Of a stretch of 10,065 nt of DNA, positions 1-6,607 are shown piece after piece (position 1 is the first letter of the stretch; every line of letters starts with the position of its first letter). The position numbers and the translations under genes were made by a program. The DNA lies in assembly GCA_003545625.1 (NCBI GenBank), contig DODH01000154.1:2390-12454 (forward strand). The letters are read 5' to 3'. The DNA comes from Nitrospina sp. (GTDB lineage Bacteria; Nitrospinota; Nitrospinia; Nitrospinales; VA-1). The notes beneath the pieces were generated by a model, which ran no database searches, was not told where the DNA came from, and saw only the letters and a program-made list of their open reading frames with translations.

Positions 1-839
1 TGATTTCTGTCATGACTATTGCCATTTCGATTGGTATTTTAGGGCTTTTCCTTATCGTATTTTTTAATTTGAATGGACTTTTGACAAGTTGGAACCAGCA
101 TGTCCAGTTGGTTGTTTATCTGGGAGACGACATTTCGCCATCACAGAAAAGCGACCTGCAAGACCTGTTTAAATTAAATGCAGAAGTTCAATCCATGGAA
201 GAGGTTAGCAAGGAAAGGGCTTGGCAGGAATTTAAATTAAGGCAAATGGAGGGTGCCGGTTTGGAGCTGGACTTGGGTTTTAATCCGTTACCGGCTTCTT
301 ACAGAATCCGGTTTAAGGTCTCCGATGATCGCTCATTGCATATTAGTGAGTTTGCTGAGAAAATCCGAGGAAAACCGGGTGTGGAATCTGTGGAGTATGG
401 GGAAAAATGGATTGGTCGGTTTGAAAAGTTTATGATTATTTGCCGGGTTTTCCTTTTGGGAGTTGGAGCATTACTGAGTTTAGGGTTAACTCTGATTATT
501 TCTAATACCATTCGGCTATCCATTTATTCAAGGCAAGATGAAATTGAATTGATGTTGTTGATTGGAGCGACCCCCCGCTTTGTCAAAATTCCATTTTTGC
601 TGGAAGGGGTATTGCAGGGTTTGTCCGGTTCTTTGATTTCCTTGGGGCTTATGGGAGCCATTTTTATTTATTTGAAGAACGAGTTTCAGCCCTCCATTGA
701 GTCCATTGCAAGGGGAATGGATTTCCAGTTTATCTCCCAGCCGTTTTTATTGATGCTTGTGGGATTGAGTGTGCTGATTGGATTTGTTGCCAGTTATATT
801 TCAACTTATCAATTTATGCAGGCTCTTAATAAAAGATGA
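1..839 (+). CDS. ftsX: Cell division permease-like protein FtsX (5' partial)
   Basis: FtsX is the membrane subunit of the FtsEX ABC-type complex. It does not transport a solute but couples the divisome to periplasmic cell-wall hydrolase activation. The frame is open to the left edge, so the true start lies outside; the first Met seen is at position 12, and residue numbers count from it. Four hydrophobic segments are visible near residues 1-24, 140-168, 190-215 and 243-268, with a large periplasmic loop between the first two. This is the FtsX topology. Family-like motifs are NPLPASYRI in the loop and SNTIRLSIYSRQDEIELM followed by LIGATPRF after the second segment. The visible 275 residues are slightly shorter than a typical FtsX, consistent with a clipped N-terminus. 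The stop codon overlaps the start of the EnvC-like gene as ATGA. ftsE is expected just upstream. Identity is clear from motif and topology together. Confidence 0.93.
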   Translation, partial: ISVMTIAISIGILGLFLIVFFNLNGLLTSWNQHVQLVVYLGDDISPSQKSDLQDLFKLNAEVQSMEEVSKERAWQEFKLRQMEGAGLELDLGFNPLPASYRIRFKVSDDRSLHISEFAEKIRGKPGVESVEYGEKWIGRFEKFMIICRVFLLGVGALLSLGLTLIISNTIRLSIYSRQDEIELMLLIGATPRFVKIPFLLEGVLQGLSGSLISLGLMGAIFIYLKNEFQPSIESIARGMDFQFISQPFLLMLVGLSVLIGFVASYISTYQFMQALNKR

Positions 840-2026
840 AACATAAAACCTTATTTCTGGCGACTTTTATTTTAGGGGTTTCAAGTTTTGTTTTTGCTTC
901 AACTGTTTGGCCAGCTAAAAAAACTACTAAGGAAATTAATTCCTTACTAAAGGATGAGAAGAAAGAATTAAAAATTTTAAAGAAAAAAATAGCAAGACAG
1001 GAAAAACTGCTTTCTTCAGTGGGGAAAAAAGAGGGGAAATTACTTGGCAAACTTAAGAAAATTGATAATCAGATAAAACTGAAAGAAAGGGAGCTCAAGA
1101 TATACCAGTGGAATTCTCTGATTAATAAAAAGAAACTCGCGAAACTTGAGAAGAATCTTAATATAAATAAGAAAGAGTTAAAGGCTCAGAAAATTTTATT
1201 GGGCAAACGTTTCCGCCAAATATATAAGGAAGGCCCTGTTTTTCCTCTTAAAGTGGCCTTTTCATCTGAAAGCATGAGCGATCTGCTGCAACGCCTCAAA
1301 TATATGGAATTGGTTGCGGAACACGATGCAAACTTGATGGCAGATTATAGAATTCGACTTGATGGTTTGAATGGTGAAAAAGAATCCCTTCTTGCTGTCA
1401 GGGCAAAACTGGTGCGGCTGGAAAAAGATGCCTTAGGTAAGCAGGGCGAGTTCGAAAAAGCCAGAAAAGACAAAAAATATTTTTTAAAGAAGATTAAAAA
1501 AAAGAAACGACTTGGGATCCAAACCCGTAAAGAGCTTTTAAAGGCTTCCAACAATTTAAATGATCTGATTGGAAAATTATTGACGAAATTGGTATCCGGA
1601 GCGGGTCTGGATATTACCGATAAAAAGGGCAGGTTGTCTCTGCCAGTGAAAGGCAAGATTCTCAACAAGTTTGGCAGGCAAAAGGATAAACAGTTTGCTT
1701 CGTTCATTGTCCATAATGGTATTAATATCAGAGTCAGGACCGGGGTGTCGGTGCGCTCAGTTTTTGATGGAAAAGTACTTTATACCGGCGAGCTTGAGGG
1801 CTATGGAAACCTGGTTATTATTGGGCATGGCAAGGATTATCATTCTCTATACGGCCATTTGGACCGTATTAGCGTCAAGCAAAATCAGATGGTTCAGACC
1901 GGGGATATTATTGGCCTAAGCGGGGATACGGGATCGCTGATCGGGGAAACCCTTTATTTTGAAATGCGTAAAAATGGCAAACCTATTGAACCCGTCCGCT
2001 GGTTCAAGACGGCTCGCAGGAAATAG
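836..2026 (+). CDS. envC: EnvC-like murein hydrolase activator (M23/LytM-fold)
   Basis: This is a 396-residue periplasmic protein. A signal peptide covers about residues 1-21 (hydrophobic core ending FVFA). Long Lys/Glu-rich coiled coils span about 30-125 and 160-245, and a LytM/M23 domain about 265-392. The active-site set is degenerate. His293 is present in HNGIN, but the usual Asp is Asn297. His341 of YGH is kept, but the HxH zinc motif reads T-L-Y at 372-374. E. coli EnvC also has LYFE at this place and lacks zinc ligands; it activates the AmiA and AmiB amidases after recruitment by FtsEX. The ATGA overlap with ftsX suggests translational coupling and fits that partnership. Inference: a non-catalytic activator of septal amidases. 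An active M23 endopeptidase is less likely given the missing ligands. The amidase partner is not in the window. Confidence 0.88.
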   Translation: MKHKTLFLATFILGVSSFVFASTVWPAKKTTKEINSLLKDEKKELKILKKKIARQEKLLSSVGKKEGKLLGKLKKIDNQIKLKERELKIYQWNSLINKKKLAKLEKNLNINKKELKAQKILLGKRFRQIYKEGPVFPLKVAFSSESMSDLLQRLKYMELVAEHDANLMADYRIRLDGLNGEKESLLAVRAKLVRLEKDALGKQGEFEKARKDKKYFLKKIKKKKRLGIQTRKELLKASNNLNDLIGKLLTKLVSGAGLDITDKKGRLSLPVKGKILNKFGRQKDKQFASFIVHNGINIRVRTGVSVRSVFDGKVLYTGELEGYGNLVIIGHGKDYHSLYGHLDRISVKQNQMVQTGDIIGLSGDTGSLIGETLYFEMRKNGKPIEPVRWFKTARRK

Positions 2027-2091
2027 ACATATTGTGTCCGCTTTTGGTAAAATGAGATCAGGTAATGAGTGCGCAGGTTCCCTTATTCATA

Positions 2092-2097
2092 TATAAT
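2092..2097 (+). promoter_or_regulatory. Possible -10 box upstream of ctpA
   Basis: A perfect TATAAT lies 30 bases before the ctpA start, in the 100-bp gap after the EnvC-like gene. No good -35 hexamer is seen 16-18 bases upstream (the stretch reads around GTGCGC), so it could be fortuitous. If real, transcription would start near 2104 and leave a short leader that contains the ribosome binding site. Confidence 0.35.
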
Positions 2098-2112
2098 CCG
2101 TATATTTACATC

Positions 2113-2118
2113 AAGGAG
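2113..2118 (+). promoter_or_regulatory. Ribosome binding site fixing the TTG start of ctpA
   Basis: AAGGAG sits 8 bases before the TTG at 2127. No in-frame ATG lies nearby until 2178, inside the signal-peptide hydrophobic stretch, so this site decides for the TTG start. Confidence 0.75.
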
Positions 2119-2126
2119 ATAACACT

Positions 2127-3569
2127 TTGAATTTGTCATTGGCAGGTAACACAATTAAAGCCGGATTTACCCGGTTAATGATTGTCATGGTATTGGTGGG
2201 GCTACCCGCGCAGATGCTTTATGCGGAAGAAAGCATTGAAGAATCTAAACCAAATACATATGACAAGCTAAAGGTGTTTTCCGAGGTGCTTTCCCTGATT
2301 GAATCCAATTATGTGGAATCGGTTGGGAGTGACGCCCTTATTAATGGTGCTATACGGGGAATGGTAAAGGCCCTCGATCCCCATACCTCCTATTTACCAC
2401 CCGTATCGTATAAGGAAATGCAGGTGGAGACTACTGGGAAATTTGGTGGATTGGGCATCGAAATCAGTATTCGGGATGGTGTCCTTACCGTCATTTCACC
2501 GATTGAAGAAACTCCGGCTTTTGAGGTGGGAATTAAAGCGGGCGATAAAATTATCAAAATTGAAGAGGAGTCAACCCTTGATATGACTCTTCAGGATGCG
2601 GTCTCCCGGCTTAGGGGTGAAACCGGTTCTCCTGTTACCATCACCATTTTCAGGGAGTCTTTCAAAGCCCCAAAAGAATTCACCATTGTCCGGGCCATTA
2701 TTAAAGTCCGGAGTGTTGTCCATAAACTTTATAAAAAAGACATTGGTTATATCAAAATCCGCAGTTTTTCAAAAAATACCAGTTTGGATCTGGATAAAGC
2801 CTTGGGTGAGCTTGAGAAAAAGGGAATATCCAAATTGATCCTGGATCTCAGGAACAATCCTGGTGGGTTGTTGAATCAAGCTGTGGAAGTGACGGATCGA
2901 TTTTTGAACCGGGAAAATCTTATTGTCTATACGAAAGGCCGCTCGGACGAACAGAATATGCGGTTTACCAGCCATGATAAGGTGGCGGGCGTTTCTTACC
3001 CTCTAATTATTTTGGTTAATAGTGGGAGTGCCAGTGCCTCGGAGATTGTTGCGGGTGCCTTGCAGGATTTGAACCGGGCCATTATTTTAGGCACACCTAC
3101 TTTTGGGAAAGGATCGGTTCAAACGATCATACCACTTAGTGATGGGTCCGCCTTGCGCTTAACAACGGCCCGTTACTACACCCCCAGTGGCCGAGTGATC
3201 CAGGAAAATGGAATTGAGCCTGATATCATTATTGAGAGAAAACTCCCCAAAGAATTGGAAGGGGACGATGAAAAAGAAAAAGAACCAGAAGAAAAGACCC
3301 GGCTCAGAAGATTTTTGCGTGAAAAGGATTTAAAAAAACATTTGAAGGGTAAAAGCAGTATTGGTGATGTAGTGAAAGAGGAAAATGAAGAGGAAAGCCA
3401 GGTTGAGAAAGAAGAAGCTGAAGAAGCCTCTATCAACGAAGATCTTGTTAAGGACAATCAACTGCAACATGCCGTTTCACTGCTCTCAGGTTGGGAGGTC
3501 ATGAAAAAAGTGTTTAAGAATTTGCAGGTACCCATTCCTGAGCCCGATAGCCGTATTAGCATGCATTAA
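2127..3569 (+). CDS. ctpA: C-terminal processing peptidase, S41 family, with PDZ domain
   Basis: This is a periplasmic serine protease of the CtpA/Prc family, 480 residues from a TTG start. A signal peptide covers about residues 1-33 (ending MLYA). A PDZ domain runs about 100-185 (starting FGGLGIEI), followed by the S41 catalytic core to about 370. The catalytic serine is Ser303 within GSASASEI, the general-base lysine is Lys328 in TFGKGS, and Gln332 follows it by four. This spacing matches the Ser/Lys/Gln arrangement known for D1-processing proteases. Residues about 371-450 form a strongly charged Glu/Lys-rich insert before a conserved-looking C-terminal helix (DNQLQHAVSLL). It follows ftsX-envC in the same direction and may be co-transcribed with them, although a TATAAT lies in the gap. 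Substrates cannot be read from sequence; regulation of cell-wall hydrolases is a known role of relatives. Confidence 0.95.
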   Translation: MNLSLAGNTIKAGFTRLMIVMVLVGLPAQMLYAEESIEESKPNTYDKLKVFSEVLSLIESNYVESVGSDALINGAIRGMVKALDPHTSYLPPVSYKEMQVETTGKFGGLGIEISIRDGVLTVISPIEETPAFEVGIKAGDKIIKIEEESTLDMTLQDAVSRLRGETGSPVTITIFRESFKAPKEFTIVRAIIKVRSVVHKLYKKDIGYIKIRSFSKNTSLDLDKALGELEKKGISKLILDLRNNPGGLLNQAVEVTDRFLNRENLIVYTKGRSDEQNMRFTSHDKVAGVSYPLIILVNSGSASASEIVAGALQDLNRAIILGTPTFGKGSVQTIIPLSDGSALRLTTARYYTPSGRVIQENGIEPDIIIERKLPKELEGDDEKEKEPEEKTRLRRFLREKDLKKHLKGKSSIGDVVKEENEEESQVEKEEAEEASINEDLVKDNQLQHAVSLLSGWEVMKKVFKNLQVPIPEPDSRISMH

Positions 3570-3642
3570 CGCTTGTTTGTTTCTCTGATTATCGGCAAAT
3601 ATATTCCCCAGCCTGCATATTGCAGTTGTAAATCACCCCAGC

Positions 3643-3683
3643 TACCCCATTCGGGGCACGAAGGCTGAGGAAGAATATAACTC
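3643..3683 (+). repeat. Intergenic repeat element, copy 1 (before tsaD)
   Basis: This 41-nt segment aligns without gaps to 4762-4802 at 32 of 41 positions (18/20 in the first half). It contains the hairpin CCCC-ATTC-GGGG (3645-3656) and ends in the shared ATAACTC box. CAGC (3639-3642) and GCTG (3664-3667) could pair around the hairpin. Directly after it lies a perfect 7-bp hairpin, CCCTCTT-TGAA-AAGAGGG (3683-3700). Function is unknown: it could be a dispersed repeat or a structured RNA. Confidence 0.55.
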
Positions 3684-3727
3684 CCTCTTTGAAAAGAGGG
3701 GCTCATTTTATAGATATTTATCCCGCC

Positions 3728-4735
3728 ATGCTTGTTCTTGGCCTAGAAACATCCTGCGATGAAACCGCCGCCGCAGTCTTGAAAGACGGCGACACCCTTT
3801 TATCTAATGTGATCAATGACCAGATTGGTATCCATTCAAAATATGGAGGGATTGTTCCTGAGTTGGCAGGCCGGTCCCATATTGAGCGGGTGCATCGGGT
3901 TATTGAGGAGGCTGTGAAAAAGGCTGGCGCGCAACTAAGGGATCTGGATCTCATTGCTGTCACGATGGGGCCTGGGTTGATCGGCTCATTGCTCGTTGGT
4001 CTAAACACCGCCAAGGGCCTTTCTTATGGTCTCAATATACCTATGATTGGCGTGAATCATTTGGAAGGCCATCTTCTTGCCATTTTTCTGCAGAAAAAAA
4101 TACAATTTCCCTTCATCGCTCTGATTGTTTCGGGAGGGCATACCGACCTGTACCTAGCGGCTAATTTTGGGCAATATAAACTGCTGGGGCGGACCCGGGA
4201 TGATGCGGCGGGAGAGTCTTTTGATAAGGTTGGAAAAATGCTTGGACTCCCCTATCCAGGAGGCCCGGCCATTGAAAGGTTGGCGCGAAAGGGAAACGGG
4301 AAGGCCCATAAATTCCCCCGGGCATATCTGGAGAAAGGTTCCTTGGATTTTAGTTTCAGCGGATTGAAAACATCGGTCCGGACTTTTTTAGAACGAAGAG
4401 AGCAAGACAATCCCTTGACGGATGAAGATATTGCTGCGGGGTTTCAGGATGCGGTAATTGATGTCCTGGTTGATAAGCTGATCAGCGCCTGTGAACAGGA
4501 GAAAGTATCGAGAATCGTCTTAACAGGTGGGGTGGCCGCAAACGGTGCCTTGCGCGAGGCCGTACGCAGTAAGGCTCAAGCTAATGGGTTTGAGGCTTCT
4601 TTTCCGGATCCGATTTTTTGCACCGATAATGCCGCCATGATTGCCTGTGCCGGTTATCATAAATTTGTTTGCGATGAAAATTTGTCGGCAGAATTTAAGA
4701 CTTTGGATGCTAAAGCGAATCTTGCGTTAGAATAA
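3728..4735 (+). CDS. tsaD: tRNA N6-adenosine threonylcarbamoyltransferase TsaD
   Basis: TsaD (Kae1/Gcp/YgjD) transfers threonylcarbamoyl from threonylcarbamoyl-AMP to A37 of ANN-decoding tRNAs, working with TsaB and TsaE in the cytoplasm. The 335-residue protein opens with LGLETSCDET. Metal ligands His111 and His115 lie in NHLEGH, and Asp300 in CTDNAAM. From this ATG these numbers equal those I recall for E. coli TsaD, which supports the start at 3728. Other family motifs are VSGGHTDL, SFSGLKTSV and TGGVAANG. An in-frame TTG at 3689 would add 13 residues but lies inside a hairpin and extends beyond the family N-terminus. Oddly, no Shine-Dalgarno precedes the ATG (the upstream bases read ATTTATCCCGCC). 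The gene is flanked on both sides by copies of the same intergenic repeat. Confidence 0.96.
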   Translation: MLVLGLETSCDETAAAVLKDGDTLLSNVINDQIGIHSKYGGIVPELAGRSHIERVHRVIEEAVKKAGAQLRDLDLIAVTMGPGLIGSLLVGLNTAKGLSYGLNIPMIGVNHLEGHLLAIFLQKKIQFPFIALIVSGGHTDLYLAANFGQYKLLGRTRDDAAGESFDKVGKMLGLPYPGGPAIERLARKGNGKAHKFPRAYLEKGSLDFSFSGLKTSVRTFLERREQDNPLTDEDIAAGFQDAVIDVLVDKLISACEQEKVSRIVLTGGVAANGALREAVRSKAQANGFEASFPDPIFCTDNAAMIACAGYHKFVCDENLSAEFKTLDAKANLALE

Positions 4736-4761
4736 ACGTCGGTGAGCCGCCGTCAGCGTGA

Positions 4762-4802
4762 TACCCCATGCGGGGCATGAAATTTAATGAAGAGCATAAC
4801 TC
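4762..4802 (+). repeat. Intergenic repeat element, copy 2 (after tsaD)
   Basis: This is the second 41-nt copy, ungapped against 3643-3683. The hairpin is CCCC-ATGC-GGGG (4764-4775), followed by a purine-rich stretch and ATAACTC. CAGCG (4754-4758) can pair with CGCTG (4802-4806) to close the element. That 3' half overlaps the arm of the possible terminator that follows, so the two structures exclude each other. Confidence 0.55.
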
Positions 4803-4829
4803 GCTGGACCCGACTAGCAATAGTTTTTT
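4803..4829 (+). terminator. Possible Rho-independent terminator of tsaD
   Basis: GCTGG (4803-4807) can pair with CTAGC (4814-4818), a 5-bp stem with one G-T pair. It is followed after five bases by six T residues (4824-4829). The stem is weak and the T-run is offset, so termination would be inefficient or conditional. Confidence 0.35.
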
Positions 4830-4872
4830 GAGCCGAGAAAACATTTTGCTCGATAAATAAGAGGAATATAAA

Positions 4873-5871
4873 ATGCGGGTTCTGGTTACAGGAGGTGGTG
4901 GATTTCTTGGCAGCGGAATTGCTAAATCTCTCCATGAAAAACAACATGACGTTACCGTTGTCGGCCGGCACCATTATTCCCACCTTCCAAAGGGCATTAA
5001 ATTATTCCAGGGAGATATTCGGGATTTTGATTTCCTTCACAAGGTAATTGCCGGAATGGATGCGGTTTTTCACACTGCCGCTTTTCCCGGAATTTGGGGC
5101 CGGGCAGAAGATTTTTACAGCATTAATGTTGATGGAACCCGCAATGTTATTAAAGCCTGCCTGATTAACGCAGTCCCAAAGCTGATATTTACCAGTTCTC
5201 CCAGTGTCGTTTACGGGGGCTCGAGCCTTGAAGGGGTGGATGAAACGGTTCCCTACCCAGAGAATTATTTAAGTGAGTACCCCCGCACCAAGGCGATTGC
5301 TGAAAAACTTGTGATAGAAGCCAATAGCCCGGATTTGGCTACGGTATCCATCCGGCCGCATTTAATCTGGGGGCCTGGTGATCCGCATTTGGTACCGAGG
5401 CTTTTGGCAAAAGCAGATAAAGGACGATTGGTGCGAGTGGGGCAAGGGGAAAACAGGGTCGATATGATTTATATCGACAATGCCGTATCCGCTCACCTTA
5501 AAGCCTGTGATGCGCTGGAGTTTGGTGATCCTTCTGCCAGTGGAAAAGTTTATTTTGTCAGCGATGGCGAACCGGTGAATCTGTGGCAATGGATCAATGA
5601 AGTGCTGAAAAAAACAAGCCGACCACCTGTTACGCGCAGTATTTCCTATCGAAATGCATCAAGGGTGGGATATTTTTTGGAAAAAATATACCATTGGGGA
5701 AATATCAAAAAAGAGCCTCCGATGACCCGGTTCCTAGCTTCCCAATTAGCAACTTCGCATTATTTTAATATTTCTCTGGCCAAAAAGGATTTTGGCTATG
5801 AGCCTGTTGTAAATTCTGAGGTGGGGATGAATCGGCTCATTCAGTCCCTGTCGAATCTCCAAGAATGTTGA
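4873..5871 (+). CDS. NAD(P)-dependent extended SDR oxidoreductase, OleD / 3-beta-HSD-like
   Basis: This is a 332-residue cytoplasmic short-chain dehydrogenase of the extended type. The Rossmann nucleotide-binding motif is TGGGGFLG (residues 6-13, Gly7-Gly10-Gly13). The acid GDIRD (47-51) follows the third strand. A Ser-rich stretch TSSPSVVYGG (107-116) and Tyr136-Lys140 in YPRTK complete the active site. RPHLIWGPGDPHLVPR and the later SDGEPVNLWQWINE are, from memory, typical of the 3-beta-hydroxysteroid dehydrogenase/OleD branch, which includes the 2-alkyl-3-oxoalkanoate reductase of OleABCD olefin synthesis. No oleA, B or C is in the window, so the substrate is open; a sugar epimerase role is less likely. 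The start is supported by GAGG (4861-4864), 8 bases before ATG. Its last 35 bases overlap the convergent larB. Confidence 0.85.
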   Translation: MRVLVTGGGGFLGSGIAKSLHEKQHDVTVVGRHHYSHLPKGIKLFQGDIRDFDFLHKVIAGMDAVFHTAAFPGIWGRAEDFYSINVDGTRNVIKACLINAVPKLIFTSSPSVVYGGSSLEGVDETVPYPENYLSEYPRTKAIAEKLVIEANSPDLATVSIRPHLIWGPGDPHLVPRLLAKADKGRLVRVGQGENRVDMIYIDNAVSAHLKACDALEFGDPSASGKVYFVSDGEPVNLWQWINEVLKKTSRPPVTRSISYRNASRVGYFLEKIYHWGNIKKEPPMTRFLASQLATSHYFNISLAKKDFGYEPVVNSEVGMNRLIQSLSNLQEC

Positions 5872-6607
5872 TGCGGTGGGCCATGCTTCCAGCTCCAAAT
5901 CCGTTGTCGATGTTGACCACCGCTATTCCTGGTGCGCAGCTGTTTAACATGGTTAGAAGGGCGGAAACACCTCCAAAAGACGTTCCATAACCAATGCTGG
6001 TAGGCACAGCTATGATGGGTTTGTCTATCAGGCCCCCGACCACACTGGCGAGGGCTCCTTCCATTCCTGCCACAACAATGACCACCCGCGCTTTCCGGAT
6101 CTGCTCAAGGTTATCGAGTAGACGGTGAATACCTGCTACCCCTACATCAAAAAGTGTTTCTGTTTTGCTTCCCAACAATTGAGCGGTGACAGAAGCCTCT
6201 TCGGCGATGGGGATATCTGAGGTTCCTGCACTGATGATGGTTATCAAGCCATTTTTTTTTCGGTGTTTATTTTTTTCAATAACCAGAGTCTGTGCCATTT
6301 CATTGTATTCAGCAATTTTAGGTAATGAGGGTTTTAATTTGCGGAAGCTGTCTTTGGATAACTTAGTCGCCAGAACGGAATGTCCCGCACGATTTATGCT
6401 CTGAATAATTTTCTTTATTTGAACTACTGTTTTTCCCTGGCAGTAAATGACTTCGGGCATGCCGAGTCTAAGGCTGCGATGATGGTCAACCCGGGCAAAT
6501 CCGAGGTTTTCATAGGGCAGGGCCGTAAGTTTTTTTATGGCCTGCTGTGGGGTTAGTTTCTGCTCGTGCAGGTCATTCAATATTTTTTTTAAATCCCTGG
6601 CATTCAT
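5837..6607 (-). CDS. larB: Nickel-pincer cofactor biosynthesis carboxylase LarB
   Basis: LarB carboxylates and hydrolyses nicotinic acid adenine dinucleotide to give the pyridinium biscarboxylate mononucleotide, the first step of nickel-pincer nucleotide cofactor synthesis. The 256-residue protein has an N-terminal region with FARVDHHRSLRLGMPEV (38-53). A PurE-like Rossmann domain follows, with ISAGTSDIPIAEEA (125-138), VAGMEGALASVVGGL (179-193) and IAVPTSIGYGTSFGG (199-213). Cys224 in NSCAPG corresponds, as I recall, to the cysteine that bonds the substrate pyridine ring in LarB. The length is normal. The start overlaps the gpsA stop as ATGA (6604-6607), so translation is probably coupled to gpsA. 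No larA, larC or larE is present here. The 3' end overlaps the oppositely transcribed SDR gene by 35 bp. Plain PurE is excluded by the extra N-terminal domain and the LarB motifs. Confidence 0.92.
   Translation of the reverse strand: MNARDLKKILNDLHEQKLTPQQAIKKLTALPYENLGFARVDHHRSLRLGMPEVIYCQGKTVVQIKKIIQSINRAGHSVLATKLSKDSFRKLKPSLPKIAEYNEMAQTLVIEKNKHRKKNGLITIISAGTSDIPIAEEASVTAQLLGSKTETLFDVGVAGIHRLLDNLEQIRKARVVIVVAGMEGALASVVGGLIDKPIIAVPTSIGYGTSFGGVSALLTMLNSCAPGIAVVNIDNGFGAGSMAHRINILGDSTGTE

Noticed and set aside
1496..1503. Run of eight A residues inside the EnvC-like gene as a slippage site
   Set aside because: It encodes lysines in a Lys-rich coiled coil, and the reading frame continues normally through a complete LytM domain.
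3613..3625. CTGCA-TAT-TGCAG hairpin after ctpA
   Set aside because: It has only 5 bp with no T-run and is likely to arise by chance.
3683..3705. Hairpin CCCTCTT/AAGAGGG as a Rho-independent terminator of ctpA
   Set aside because: The stem is good but is followed by GCTCATTTTAT, not a T-run, and it lies just before the tsaD start. It is treated as part of the structured spacer.
3689..3727. TTG at 3689 as the start of tsaD
   Set aside because: It would add 13 residues with no family counterpart. Starting at 3728 places His111, His115 and Asp300 at the known TsaD numbers. The TTG lies within a stable hairpin.
4828..4857. TTGAGC and GATAAA as a promoter for the SDR gene
   Set aside because: Both boxes are weak, and the predicted start near 4864 would remove the GAGG ribosome binding site.
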